From: Ruficoccus sp. ZRK36
Lineage (GTDB): Bacteria > Verrucomicrobiota > Verrucomicrobiia > Opitutales > Cerasicoccaceae
Assembly (NCBI RefSeq): GCF_019603315.1
Contig: NZ_CP080649.1
Coordinates: forward strand, 2,118,176-2,182,175
Direction: 5' to 3'
Length of the DNA: 64,000 nucleotides
The notes under the pieces were generated by a model. That model was not told the origin of the DNA. It ran no database searches and worked only from the letters and a program-made list of their open reading frames with translations. This document shows positions 8,124 through 18,800 of this stretch, in pieces (positions within the stretch are counted from its first letter, which is position 1; every line of letters begins with the position of its first letter). The position numbers and the translations under genes were made by a program.

Positions 8124-9956
8124 ATGAATATCGAATACATTACCCTTTCCCTTTATCTTGGTGTCTTGCTTGTCCTGGGCATGGTTTTTGCCCGTTTCAA
8201 CAAGGACCTCAGCGACTTCGTTCGTGGTGGTGGCCGCGGCACGTGGTGGCTGGTTGGTACGAGTATCCTGATGAGCGGGATCAGTGCCTTTACTTTTACC
8301 GGAAACGCGTCCGCAGCCTACGAGGCCGGCCCCAGTCTGCTGGTTATCTATCTGGCTAACTGTATGGGGTTTGCCGCAGGCGGTCTTTTTCTGGGGCGGT
8401 GGTTCCGGCAGACCCGGGCCTATACGGGTGCCGATGTCGTACGGACGAGATACGGGGTGCCGGTGGAGCAGTTTTCTGCCGTCGCCGGGGTGTTTCTTGG
8501 ACCCTTTGGGGCTGCTATCCAGCTCTACGCGCTCTCGCTCTTTGCGAGTACGGTGCTGAACCTACCGCTGATTCCCGTTATGGTCTCGATCTGCCTGATC
8601 GTGGTTTTCTACTCCACCACAGGGGGAAAATGGGCGGTCATGGCGACGGACTTTGTGCAGGCGCTGGTCATGTTTGCGATTACGGCGCTGGTGTTTTACC
8701 TCTCACTGCGTGCGATCGGGGGATTTGGAGAATTTTTCAGCTATTTCAAAGATCCGCGTTTCGCGGAGGACTTCCGCTTCATTAACGATCCGGGCCATTT
8801 CCCGGGAGACCGCTTCACCTATCAGTGGGCCGTGGTGGTCTTTTTCATGCAGTTCTACGGGCAGATCAGCCTGAGCTCTGCCGGGCGCTACATCGCTGCC
8901 CGCGACGGTAGGGAAGCCTCCCGTGCCTCCTGGTGGGGCTTCATCATGATGGCGATCGGGAGCCTGATCTGGTTCGTCCCGCCGATGGTTGCGCGCTTCA
9001 TGTTTGCGGATGAGATCATGGCCAGCGGTCTGGAGAAACCGACCGAGACGGCTTACGCCTTTATCGCCATGAAGCTCCTGCCCAACGGGATGATGGGCAT
9101 GATGATTGCGGCCATGTTCGCGGCTACGATGAGCAGCATGGACTCCGGCCTGAATGGCCAGGTGGGTGTTATCGCCCGTAATATCATTCCTCGCCTGCGG
9201 GGTGCTTTGGGTTACCACAAGGACCTTTCGCCGAAGACGGAAATCCGGATCTGTCACATCGCCACGCTGGTTCTGGGCGCGATCATCATTTGCTATGCGC
9301 TGCTGCTGGCAAATCAGAGTGAGATTGCTCTCTTTGACGCGTACCTGATCATCGGCTCGGTCATTGGGGTGCCGATGGGCTTCCCGATGCTGATGGGCCT
9401 GTGGATCAAGAAGTTGCCCAAGTGGTCGTACTTCCCGATTTTTGCCGGCTGTATGATCCCCTCGATCTGGTCGTTTATCGACGGCCACCTGACCGGTGTG
9501 CAGTGGACGATCCAGGAGCGTACGATGTGGATTCTGGTCTGCGGGGGGCTTGCTACGGTTGCATGCCGCTTCATGTACCGTACCGTTTCCGAGAAATCCC
9601 GCGAGGAGATCGACGGCTTCTTCAAGACGATGCATAACCCGATCGATTACGAGAAGGAAATTGGCTCCTCGGTCATCGACTACGCGCAGTACTATCTGCT
9701 CGGTAAGTCCGTGATGGTGGTGGGTGCCCTCGTTTTGTTTATCCTGCTCGTTCCCAACGATATGTTCAACCGCCTGTGCATTCTGGCTGTGTCGTTCTTC
9801 GTTATCTTTTCGGGGCTCCTGCTATACCTCGGCGGACGCCGTGCGCAGAAGCGTGTGGAGGCGATTATGGCTGCGCGTGAGACCTCTGAACAAGAGGAGG
9901 AGTCCGAGCCGGTCGGAGATTTCAGTCAGGCTGCAATCGAGACTGATAAGGCCTGA
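8124..9956 (+). CDS. Sodium:solute symporter (SSS family)
   Basis: A 610-residue inner-membrane protein with about 13 hydrophobic segments and hallmarks of the SSS (SLC5-like) family: GISAFTFTGNASAAYEAG after the first helix, FMQFYGQISLSSAGRY in the middle, and AAMFAATMSSMDSGLNGQVG in the later core. It would import a sugar, sugar acid or sialic acid with Na+. Its place between an aldolase and a sulfatase makes it the likely uptake route for the lyase products. The C-terminal 30 residues are acidic and cytoplasmic. A strong terminator follows. Confidence 0.9.
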   Translation: MNIEYITLSLYLGVLLVLGMVFARFNKDLSDFVRGGGRGTWWLVGTSILMSGISAFTFTGNASAAYEAGPSLLVIYLANCMGFAAGGLFLGRWFRQTRAYTGADVVRTRYGVPVEQFSAVAGVFLGPFGAAIQLYALSLFASTVLNLPLIPVMVSICLIVVFYSTTGGKWAVMATDFVQALVMFAITALVFYLSLRAIGGFGEFFSYFKDPRFAEDFRFINDPGHFPGDRFTYQWAVVVFFMQFYGQISLSSAGRYIAARDGREASRASWWGFIMMAIGSLIWFVPPMVARFMFADEIMASGLEKPTETAYAFIAMKLLPNGMMGMMIAAMFAATMSSMDSGLNGQVGVIARNIIPRLRGALGYHKDLSPKTEIRICHIATLVLGAIIICYALLLANQSEIALFDAYLIIGSVIGVPMGFPMLMGLWIKKLPKWSYFPIFAGCMIPSIWSFIDGHLTGVQWTIQERTMWILVCGGLATVACRFMYRTVSEKSREEIDGFFKTMHNPIDYEKEIGSSVIDYAQYYLLGKSVMVVGALVLFILLVPNDMFNRLCILAVSFFVIFSGLLLYLGGRRAQKRVEAIMAARETSEQEEESEPVGDFSQAAIETDKA

Positions 9957-9993
9957 TCTTCCGTAAAAACTGGACTGAATTAATTTGAGCGAG

Positions 9994-10024
9994 CCCCCAT
10001 ACCCGAAACGGGTACGGGGGTTTT
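9994..10024 (+). terminator. Intrinsic terminator after the symporter gene
   Basis: A stem of CCCCCATACCCG and CGGGTACGGGGG (one mismatch, 12 bp, loop AAA) is followed directly by TTTT. It should end the symporter transcript and partly insulate the sulfatase gene. Confidence 0.85.
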
Positions 10025-10096
10025 CCATACGTATTAAACGCGTACAGGATGAAGGCGCTTGCGCTGCTGCTCGCGCGGAGGAAAATAGGAGTTCCG

Positions 10097-11638
10097 ATGA
10101 AAGTTGTTTACGTCCTTTTTGATTCGCTCAATCGCCACCTTTTGCCCCCTTACGGAGGCTCGATCATTGCCCCGAATTTCCAGCGTCTGGCCGAGCGGAG
10201 CGTCACTTTTGACACTTCCTATGTTTGCAGCATGCCCTGCATCCCGGCGCGTCGCGATATGCATACCGGGCGTCCAAACTTTCTGCACCGCGCCTGGGGT
10301 CCGCTTGAGCCGTTTGACGACTCGATGCCGAAGATGCTGCGTGATGCCGGTGTGTACACCCACCTCGTTAGCGATCACTGCCACTACTGGGAAGAGGGTG
10401 GTACTAACTACCACACGAAGTTTAACACCTGGGAGGCGATTCGTGGCCAGGAGGGTGACCCGTGGTTCCCGCAGGTGCGTGACCCCGAGCCGACTGAGGC
10501 CTCCATCCTGCGTTCGGAGACAGGCTCGCTGAAGCGCCCCTGCTCGGGTGCCGACGCGATGGTCCGGCAGGACGTGATCAATCGGCAGGCCATGCCCGAG
10601 CCACACCTGCAGCCGATGTCTCAGGTCTTCACTCAGGCCCGTCATTTTGTAGAGCGTAACCATGCCGAGGATAACTGGTTCCTGCAGATTGAGACTTTTG
10701 ACCCGCACGAGCCGTTCTTCAGCCACCGCTGCTACAAGGATCTCTACGACGAGCATTTCAAGAACTACAAGGGCCGCGATATTGACTGGCCTCCGTACCG
10801 GGCGGTGAAGGAAACGCCGGAAGAGGTCGAGCACATGCGCTATCAATACGCAGCGCTCGTCTCCATGTGCGACGAAAAGATGGGGCATGTGCTGGACTGG
10901 ATGGACCAGTACGAGATGTGGGATGATACCATGCTCATCGTCGGCACGGACCATGGGTTCCTGTTGGGCGAACATGACTGCTGGGCCAAGTGCTGGACTC
11001 CCTTCTACGAGGAGATCGCGCACACCCCGTTCTTTGTCTGGGACCCACGCAGCGGGGCCCGTAACGAGCGCCGCAAGGCCCTCGTCCAGCCCTCGATCGA
11101 CGTCGTCCCGACCGTGCTGGGTGCCTTTGGGCAGGAGCCGACCCCGCGCATGACCGGGCACGACCTGGCAGCGACGGTGGCCGACGATACCCCCGTGCGC
11201 GAGACCGCGGTCTTCGGGTTGTTCGGGGCGCACGTCAACATCACCGATGGGCGCTACGTCTACATGCGCGGCAACCCGGACGGCCAGCCCAATAGCCCTC
11301 TGTACGAGTATACGCTGATGCCCGCCAACATGCGGGAGGCATTCCCAACATCGCGCTTCCAGGAGCCGTTTGAAACCGCGAGTTTTGATTTTACCCAAGG
11401 TTGCCACGTGATGAAAATCCCCGCTGCCTCGGGTATGCCGGGAGGTGAGTCCATCACTCCGACGTTCGACACGAAGCTGTTTGATCTGAATCAGGATCCG
11501 GATCAGGAGTCACCGATTCAGGATGCAGCGGTGGAGGAGCGTCTGCTGGCCGCGCTTGATGGACACATGCGTCAGCTAGATGCCCCTATCGAGCAGTGGG
11601 AGCGCCTCGGCATGGCCTGCGAGACGGCCAAGCTCTAG
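10097..11638 (+). CDS. Cys-type type I sulfatase
   Basis: A 513-residue sulfatase of the alkaline-phosphatase superfamily. The FGly signature CIPAR (Cys48-x-Pro50-x-Arg52, followed by RDMHTGR) marks the cysteine that must be oxidised to formylglycine. The early metal-binding Asp is in VLFDSLNRH, and the later metal site is GTDHGFLLGEH. It would remove sulfate esters from a carbohydrate. An ATG 48 bases upstream is possible, but the start at 10097 has a good ribosome site (TAGGAG) and matches the family N-terminus (MKVVYVLFDS). No signal peptide is apparent, so it probably acts on imported, already cleaved sugars. No maturase gene lies in the window. Confidence 0.9.
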   Translation: MKVVYVLFDSLNRHLLPPYGGSIIAPNFQRLAERSVTFDTSYVCSMPCIPARRDMHTGRPNFLHRAWGPLEPFDDSMPKMLRDAGVYTHLVSDHCHYWEEGGTNYHTKFNTWEAIRGQEGDPWFPQVRDPEPTEASILRSETGSLKRPCSGADAMVRQDVINRQAMPEPHLQPMSQVFTQARHFVERNHAEDNWFLQIETFDPHEPFFSHRCYKDLYDEHFKNYKGRDIDWPPYRAVKETPEEVEHMRYQYAALVSMCDEKMGHVLDWMDQYEMWDDTMLIVGTDHGFLLGEHDCWAKCWTPFYEEIAHTPFFVWDPRSGARNERRKALVQPSIDVVPTVLGAFGQEPTPRMTGHDLAATVADDTPVRETAVFGLFGAHVNITDGRYVYMRGNPDGQPNSPLYEYTLMPANMREAFPTSRFQEPFETASFDFTQGCHVMKIPAASGMPGGESITPTFDTKLFDLNQDPDQESPIQDAAVEERLLAALDGHMRQLDAPIEQWERLGMACETAKL

Positions 11639-11782
11639 GCTTCAAGACGCCGAGCTTATCAAATTATAGCGCCCACGTCTGGTACGCAGGCGCAGGATGA
11701 CTGACGCCTCAATGTAGGCGACTGCGTGAGTCGCTCCCGCGTAAGCTATACGCTGGCAATGTAGGCTTGTAGCGGAAAATCG

Positions 11783-14599
11783 CTACACGGTGGCCGCTGC
11801 CGGGGCCTTGGGGGCAGACTCCAGCTGGGCGTAGGCTTCGCGTACGAATCCGCGTTCATCCTGCGCAAAGGCGAGGGCCTCTGGCTGGATGGGCAGCCCG
11901 AGCTGCGTGCGTGTACGAGCGATGATCAGATGCAGCTGCCAGGAGTGGTCCTGGTGCGTGACGACGCCCTGGTCGTTATAGAGCTTCTTCTGGGGGATCT
12001 TGTAGATCGTATGCCACAGCGAGCGCGAGGGCGGTTGGACGGCATCATCCACCGGGCTGGCCGTCAATGCCTCAAGGGCGCTGACGAGGGTGGGGTGCGG
12101 ACCGACGCGCTCGGCGAGGCGCTCCAGCGTCCCGGCCAGGATCGTGCGCACGTTTAAGGGCATGTCCTTCTGTCCGGCGAGCTGGCAAAGCGCATCGAGG
12201 CACTCGCTGTCGCCGCCACGGCGCAGCATCATGACCGCCTGCAGCCAGAACGGGATGTCCACGCACTGGCCGAATGCACCGGGTACCCAGTGCTCTTCGG
12301 GATCGGGTCCTTTTTCCTGATCCAGGATTGCTTGGATGAGGCGCGGCTGTGCGCGGCCGTCTCCCCACATGGCGAGGATGGCGGCGCTGTAAAAAGATTC
12401 GGTGGGCTCGGAGCTGTTGAGACGCTCCAGCAGGGCGTCGCGATACTGCTCCTGCTCTTCATACAGATACCAGAGGAAGACGCCGGGGAGCTTTTTCTCA
12501 AAGCAGGCGAGCAGGTCGTCCGGGCGCGGGTTGGTGTCTTCAACCGGATCGCTGGCACCGCTCTCTGCGAGCATGGCCTGCAGCTGGTCCATCGGCACGC
12601 GGCGGCTTTCACCATCTAAGGGCAGGCAGAGTACGGCGGCGTAGCCAGCGGCTTCACCGAAGCGCTGCATCTCCCGCTGCATGCGCAGCCCGTAGGAGGC
12701 GTCATTACTGATGCCGGATGCACGGCAGGCGATCCATACGTTGGTCAGACCTTCGGGGAGGAGTGAGCGGTACGGGACCTGGCAGTACTGGAGGTTCTTA
12801 AAGCCGCGGCAAATCCAGTAATAAAACGCGAGCTCGTCGCTCTCGAATTCGAAGTCCACGGAGTGCGTGTCGGCGACCGTGCGGACCTCGCCAATGCTGT
12901 CTTCAAAGCTGTGATGCGCGACGAGGTCGTCGAGGGTGACGGCGTAGTCTGTCGCCACATTACGGGTCTGGCGGACGCCGAGCGCGGCAGCCATGGTGAT
13001 CGGGCGGTGGTCGGCGCTCCAGTCCTTGCACTTATACTGGGCCAGGCCGGTTAGCTTGGCACGGGTGGCGTCGCATGGGTCGTTAAAGTCAGCCCAGCCC
13101 GCGTCGAAGTTACCGCCATGCACGAGCAGGCCGCGCGGGCCGCTGCGCAGATAGAGGCCGGACTGGGAGTAGGCCAGCTTACGGGCGTCTCCGGGGCGTC
13201 CCTCGTTATTGATCGGGGTGCCGGCATGGTGGCATAGGTCGCCGTCGCCGGTAGAGTCGATGAAGGCGGTGGCAGGGATACGGGTCAAAACGCCGTCGAC
13301 CATCGCGATCAAGGCCAGCACGCGACCGCTGTCATCCTTACAGACTTCACATAGATGGGTGTTTCCGAGGAAGCGGACGCCGTCCTGGTCGAACTGCTTG
13401 AGCAGGACGAGTTTCTTGGCGTCGTGGTGCCAGCTGCCTTTTGCGGTGTGGCCGGTGAAAAGCTCGCAGGCCAGACCGGTGGTCTTATCCAGCTCGTCCT
13501 GGATGCCGCCGGGGTGCCCGTAGAAATAGCCACAGATCATCCCACCTGTACCGATGCCACCGGGATAGGCGGCCTGGTCGAGACAGAGCACACGCGCCCC
13601 CTTGCGGGCGGCGGCAATCGCTGCCACGGCTCCGGCGGTGCCAGTGCCAGCGACGACGACATCGTAGCCTTTGAGCTCCTCGGTGGGCTGGAGCTCGCAC
13701 TCGGGCAGCTCGGAGAGGGCCTCTTGGGCGTCCTCACCGGGAACGAGTTTGAGCGCTCTGAGACCGAGCTCGAAGCGTTCGTTGAGGGTCTCGATTTTAT
13801 CAGCCTGGAGTGCCGGGCTGAGGACGAAAAGGTTGGAGGGCAGGCCTTCCTGGGTGGGGGCCTTGGACTGGCTGTAAACCGGGTAGTCCTTCAGAGAGCA
13901 GTGGCTGACGACGAAGTGCGGGCAGTCCGCACCTGAGCGCAGGCTCTGCAACTGCTTTTCGAGTTCGGTGTGCCAGAGGCCTTTGGCTTTCCAGCGCAGG
14001 TGGCGCTCATTCGGGCTGCCGGGGATGGACTCCCATGTCAGGTCCGAGTCTTCCGCGACCAGCTTGGCCGCATGGGCATCAAGCCGCTCAATATCGCTAT
14101 CGCAGTAGATGACTGCGGTACGCATCAGGGCATCCGGCTGCTTGGGCTGCACCTTGGCACCGGCACAGAGGCTGGCGAGGGTGCCGCGCTCGCTGGCATC
14201 GACAAAGGTATGGGCCTGGATATTGCGGAGGCCTTTCTTCGTAGAGACGGTGAGGGCCTGCAGGGTGCTACCCTCTACGGAGACTGCGACTGCCGGGGTG
14301 TAGAGCAGGGTGCTCAGGGGAGCCTGGGTGTTGAGAAGCTCGTCCGCAGCGGTGATTTCCATCCGCGGGGCGTCGACGGATACCATGCCCTCGGGCAGCC
14401 ACTCGCGGAGCTTTTCACCGGCGTCAGCGGCATCGACTTCCAGCGCGCGGCTGGATTCCCACAGGAGGTCTCCGTCCTCGCCGACGAGTACGGTACTGAG
14501 ACCCTGGCTGGCCAAGGCACGGGCGGCAGAAAAGCCGACCCAACCGCTGCCATAAACGGTAACGTGGTTGACCCGGTCAAAGGGAGACGAGGCTTCCAT
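11783..14599 (-). CDS. Large FAD-dependent oxidoreductase with two Rossmann motifs
   Basis: About 938 residues. A dinucleotide-binding motif near the N-terminus (VTVYGSGWVGFSAARALASQ) is followed near residue 330 by a second, complete FAD-binding motif (YDVVVAGTGTAGAVAAIAAA, then PGGIGTGGMICGYFYGHPGG). The second half matches the FAD_oxidored family common in glycan loci of Verrucomicrobia and Lentisphaerae (FIDSTGDGDLCHHAG). The C-terminal about 250 residues look helical and carry no catalytic motif. Start is uncertain: ATGs at 14614 and 14674 are in frame, none with a clear ribosome site. It is divergent from a LacI gene, its likely regulator. The substrate is unknown. Confidence 0.78.
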   Translation of the reverse strand: MEASSPFDRVNHVTVYGSGWVGFSAARALASQGLSTVLVGEDGDLLWESSRALEVDAADAGEKLREWLPEGMVSVDAPRMEITAADELLNTQAPLSTLLYTPAVAVSVEGSTLQALTVSTKKGLRNIQAHTFVDASERGTLASLCAGAKVQPKQPDALMRTAVIYCDSDIERLDAHAAKLVAEDSDLTWESIPGSPNERHLRWKAKGLWHTELEKQLQSLRSGADCPHFVVSHCSLKDYPVYSQSKAPTQEGLPSNLFVLSPALQADKIETLNERFELGLRALKLVPGEDAQEALSELPECELQPTEELKGYDVVVAGTGTAGAVAAIAAARKGARVLCLDQAAYPGGIGTGGMICGYFYGHPGGIQDELDKTTGLACELFTGHTAKGSWHHDAKKLVLLKQFDQDGVRFLGNTHLCEVCKDDSGRVLALIAMVDGVLTRIPATAFIDSTGDGDLCHHAGTPINNEGRPGDARKLAYSQSGLYLRSGPRGLLVHGGNFDAGWADFNDPCDATRAKLTGLAQYKCKDWSADHRPITMAAALGVRQTRNVATDYAVTLDDLVAHHSFEDSIGEVRTVADTHSVDFEFESDELAFYYWICRGFKNLQYCQVPYRSLLPEGLTNVWIACRASGISNDASYGLRMQREMQRFGEAAGYAAVLCLPLDGESRRVPMDQLQAMLAESGASDPVEDTNPRPDDLLACFEKKLPGVFLWYLYEEQEQYRDALLERLNSSEPTESFYSAAILAMWGDGRAQPRLIQAILDQEKGPDPEEHWVPGAFGQCVDIPFWLQAVMMLRRGGDSECLDALCQLAGQKDMPLNVRTILAGTLERLAERVGPHPTLVSALEALTASPVDDAVQPPSRSLWHTIYKIPQKKLYNDQGVVTHQDHSWQLHLIIARTRTQLGLPIQPEALAFAQDERGFVREAYAQLESAPKAPAAATV

Positions 14600-14710
14600 G
14601 GGATTTAATTGCATCTTACTACAGTGGGGAATACGCTTGCTGAAGGCAAATGGATGATTATTGCACTTGTTCAACGGACAGCAATTTTTTGAGACTAAAT
14701 AACCTACCCC

Positions 14711-15784
14711 ATGTCCTCTGATAAATCCAGAACAACCCTTCAGGATATCGCTGATCGTCTGGGCTACGGGCGCTCAACCATATCGCTCGCGCTGCGCAAC
14801 CATACGAGCCTGCCCAAGGCGACCCGCGATAAGATCCAGCGGGTCGCGAGGGAAATGGGGTATCAGCCCAGTCCGCTGGTTTCGGCGCTGATGGCGCAGA
14901 TCCGGGACAAGCGAAAGAGCCAGCGTGAGCAGATCGGCATTGTCACGCGTTTTGATGGACCGATACGGCAGGTGAAGGTTTCCGGGCATTATTATCAACT
15001 GCTGTACAAGGCGATCGAGGAGGCGGCCACCGATTTAGGCTACGACATCACAGAATTCCCGATCCGCAAAGAGACGCCGATGCTGTCGGGCAAGCGTCTG
15101 TCGCACATTCTCAAAACCCGCAATATTCACGGGCTTATCTTCTTTCCCGGCGGAAATTTCTTCGGGGACAAGGACTTCCCCGAACTGGAGTGGGAGCATT
15201 TTTCCACGGTGATGATCGGGTATAATACCTGCCTGACCGAGCACCATTCCGTGAACTCCCACTATAGCTATGATATCGACCTGGCCCTGCAGCACGCGAT
15301 TCGCTGTGGTTATAAGCGGATAGGGCTGACCATCACGGAGTTTATGGAGCGTGCGACGGACTTCGGCTGGAGCTCCCGCTTCATGCTCTATCAGAGTCGT
15401 ATCGCTCCTGAGGACCGTATTCCGATCATGCACTTTAATGACTACGACGAGGTCGTGCCCTGGTTCCAGGAGTACCGGCCCGAGGTCATCCTGTGTGCGG
15501 ATAATGGCCCGATCCATGCACTGGAGAGGGTTGGTCTGAGTGTCCCGAAGGACGCAGGGGTCATCTTGCTCATTCAGCGCAACATCGAAGGTTGTGCGGG
15601 CGTGAACCCCTTCACGGACGAGGTGGGGCGCGCTTCGGTGGAGCTGCTTAACTCGCTGCTACAGACAAACCAGCGCGGTCTGCCACAGTTTGCCCGCAAT
15701 ATTACGGTCAAAGGAAGCTGGGTGCCCGGAGCATCCTTCCCAGAACCAGCCGAGTCATCAGCACAAAAAAAGACCGGGCGCTGA
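14711..15784 (+). CDS. LacI-family transcriptional regulator
   Basis: 357 residues. The LacI-type helix-turn-helix and hinge are at the N-terminus (TTLQDIADRLGYGRSTISLA, then GYQPSPLVSALMAQIR), followed by a periplasmic-binding-like effector domain (HGLIFFPGGNFF, CGYKRIGLTI, and the dimerisation end DEVGRASVELLNSLLQTNQ). It is 39% or so similar by eye in layout to the LacI gene at 22395-23435, including the PNPLVSALM-like hinge, suggesting a related pair. It is divergent from the FAD oxidoreductase and convergent with the lyase fusion gene. Ligand probably a sugar acid or oligosaccharide. Its 3' end overlaps the terminator of the opposite-strand gene. Confidence 0.9.
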   Translation: MSSDKSRTTLQDIADRLGYGRSTISLALRNHTSLPKATRDKIQRVAREMGYQPSPLVSALMAQIRDKRKSQREQIGIVTRFDGPIRQVKVSGHYYQLLYKAIEEAATDLGYDITEFPIRKETPMLSGKRLSHILKTRNIHGLIFFPGGNFFGDKDFPELEWEHFSTVMIGYNTCLTEHHSVNSHYSYDIDLALQHAIRCGYKRIGLTITEFMERATDFGWSSRFMLYQSRIAPEDRIPIMHFNDYDEVVPWFQEYRPEVILCADNGPIHALERVGLSVPKDAGVILLIQRNIEGCAGVNPFTDEVGRASVELLNSLLQTNQRGLPQFARNITVKGSWVPGASFPEPAESSAQKKTGR

Positions 15785-15803
15785 AGTCTGCTTCAGCACC
15801 CGG
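15764..15803 (-). terminator. Intrinsic terminator of the lyase fusion gene, overlapping lacI 3' end
   Basis: On the minus strand a 13-bp stem (CCGGGTGCTGAAG pairing with CTTCAGCGCCCGG, one G-U) with a 4-base loop is followed by seven T. It terminates the gene at 15846-19061. The stem and T-tract lie inside the last codons of the opposite LacI gene. Confidence 0.8.
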
Positions 15804-15845
15804 CCTGGGTAAGATTATCAAGGAGAGTCGGCTTTCGCCAGTGCT

Positions 15846-18800
15846 CTACTTTGTCGGATTGCTGGCCGTCGGCGACTTGGACTCAGGGATGAACTGCGCG
15901 TTATTGAGGCGCAGGTTGACGGTCTGGTCTAGCTTCTCGCGGACGATTTCGCTGGCGCGGGCCAGTTCCGGAGAGTCGTACTCTTCAGCAGCCTGGAGGA
16001 AGATGACAAGCGCCTGACCATACACGCCGCGCATGTTGCCGATCTCCTGCTTGGGCCACGGCTTCTCGCCGATGACGTAGGGGAGGAGGTACATGCAGGC
16101 GACTTTGATCGCGGGCGAGCCGGGCTTGTTCGGGCTCTCGTAGTTCCACAGGTCCATGCCGAGGTACTTGCCGCAGTTGGCGAGGGTGACGAGGGACTTG
16201 AGGCTGTAGAGGCTGTAGGAGAAGCTGCGGTTACGCTCGTTCTCGTAGACGAAGATACCCTCCGGGGAGATCTGGTCGTCGAAGTAGGTGTGGGCCCGTT
16301 CCATGGCGGTCTCGGCGCGTTCGCGATTACCGGCGTACAGCGAGTAGACGGCGACCTGTGCGGTGTACCAGGAGCCATGGTTATTCTTGTTCTGGGCTTC
16401 TTCCTTACCGAAGGGGCTGGTGACCAGCCACTCGGTGTATTCATCGAACCACTGCTTGAGGCCGTCTTCGTTCTCCTGCGTCCAGGCCTCAGAGCCGGGC
16501 AGCAGCTTAACAAAGTCGAGCATGCGGATCATGTCGGCCCCGAAGATGATGCCAATGGGCATGCCCTCGTGGACGCCCGGCTGGGATGAGCCGAAGTTGA
16601 AGTTCGGGTTCATGCGCGTGCTGGGGTCGATGAACCAGGTGTGCAGGAAGTCGGTAGCCTTGGTGGCGTACGCTTCTTCTTCGGTGTAGAACCAGGCCTG
16701 CCCGAGCTCGACGACGCTGCTGCGCAGATCGCGGAAGCGCTGCATGTCGTACTTGTCGGTCGTGCTGTCCGGGTTGATCAGGCCGTCCTGGCGGATCCAG
16801 GGCATCCCGTCCTCGGTGTTCGGGTTGGGCCAGGAGTACTTACCAATGGTGTGGAAGTCATGCGGATCACCGGAGGAGGCTACCATCTTCTGCGGGTCAG
16901 TGACGGTGAGCAGGGGCTTGGACAGTTCCTTGTCGGCGCGGGCCTTGAGCGCGTCCACGGCTTCGACAAATGCGGGGACGCCGTCCTCGTAGGCTTTGCG
17001 GTTGGCCACGAGATCAGCGTAGTTCATCTGGATCAGCTCCGGGGTACCGGTCGGGATGGCGATCGAGGGAACCTTGTCCTTGCTGGGCATTGCGCTCACG
17101 GTCTCAGCACTGACGGAGATCGTGCTTTCCAGGTCGAGGCCGTCCACGGCTTCGGTGGTCTGAATCACGACGCTGGCATGCGTGCCGGGGCGCTCATTCT
17201 TCGGACGGTAGATCGTGTTGTCCGGCATGGTTTCGACCCAGACCTTGACGGGCTGGTTTGCGTCGTAGGTGATATCGATATTACCGACGCGGATACCGTT
17301 TTCCAGAGTCTTGTACGGGGTGTCGGCGGGGACGGCGAGGTGCCAGCGGAAGGTGATGAAGTCGGGCTCCTTGAGGACGACGTGGTCGCTGACGTCGAGG
17401 TACTCGGCATCCCAGGTGGCGGTGCGTTCCCAGGTGTCAACGCTGGCATAGCAGGCTGAGCCGTCGACGCTGACTTCGCCGCCGCTCTTGTCGAGGCGGT
17501 GAACGGTCATCGGGGCGGTTTTACCCTCGGGGTCGCGGAGCTGTCCGGCCCCGCCCTTGAGCGCTGCGTCGGAGAGCTTTTCGGGGGGCAGGTTACCGAC
17601 CTGGAGCACGTTGTGACCGGCTACGCTGCGGTAGTGAGTCGGGTGATCCTTAATGCCATAGGAGAATAAACCGGCCTCCATGAGCACGGGCTGACCCTTG
17701 ACGACGTAGCTGAGGTGGCCGCGGTCCTGGTGGTCGTGGAAGTCAGTGGGGTGACCACCGCGCATCCAGAAGCCCGAGGCGTCCTTGTCCCAGCTGTTGC
17801 GCCAGTTGACGCGTGTGGCGATGGGGTAGTACTCGAAAAGCGGCGCCTCCACGGGCGTGACGGTCGAGGCCGCAGCGAGTGTGCCGTCCAGCGAGGTCGG
17901 GTAGTTCTTACCGAGCGGTCCGGTAAAGGCCCACTTGGCGACGGGGTTACCGGTCATGGCGACGAAGGTAGCCAGCATTTCAGAGCTGGCACCGAAGGAG
18001 CCGCAGTCAAAGGCGTTAACGCAGGTGCCGCCAGGCTGCTCGTGCTCGACGAGCCAGACGGGGAAGTTCTGCATGAAGGGGTGGTCGATCAGGCGGGTGT
18101 CGCCGTGCAGGGCGGCGTCACGGGCAGCGGATACAATGCCGTCTACGGCCAGAGTCCCGTAGGACATGCCTTCGACGAATTCGCCCTTTTCGCCCTGTGA
18201 ATTAAGCGAGCGCAGCAGGTTCTGGACGGCCAGCTCGTAAGCCTCAGGGTGCTTGTCCTTACCGACAAAGAGGCAGGCGCGCAGCAGACCCTCGTTCGGG
18301 ATGATCCACTGGTTACTGTAGACGGCTTCCTTGTCGTAGTACCAGGTGCGCTTGGTTTCGTAGTCGTCGAGCAGGCCGACGATTTCTTCCTCCATGCGCT
18401 GCTTGAGGGCCGCCATCAGCTCCGGCGGGATGGAGTTGTCGGGCATGCACTCGACCGTGTCGCAGATCATGCGGATGGCCCAGCCCGTGCCGAGCCATGC
18501 GCCGTCACCCTCGGGGGGGAGGGTCGGCCGGCCATTGTTGATCGACCAGCCGGGGCGTTCAAAAGGAACCCAGGTGGCGACTTCTTCCAACTGCTCGATC
18601 ACATAGTCCGAGTAGCGGCTGTTACCGGTGAGGTTTGCCGCTGTGGCGACAACCGGCAGGCGTCCGGAGAGCTGGTGGGCGAAGCGGGCATCGGCCAGCG
18701 AGAGCGCGCTCTTTTTCCACGTCTCCGGCGAGACCTTGTTCATGTGCGCCGGTTGCGTGTTGTACTTTAGCGCGCCCATCTCCCGCAGAGTGTCGAGATC

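Noticed and set aside
11710-11767. Direct repeat CAATGTAGGC (11710 and 11758) as an attachment site or repeat element
   Set aside because: Only 10 bp, with no integrase or mobile gene near; probably local intergenic similarity.
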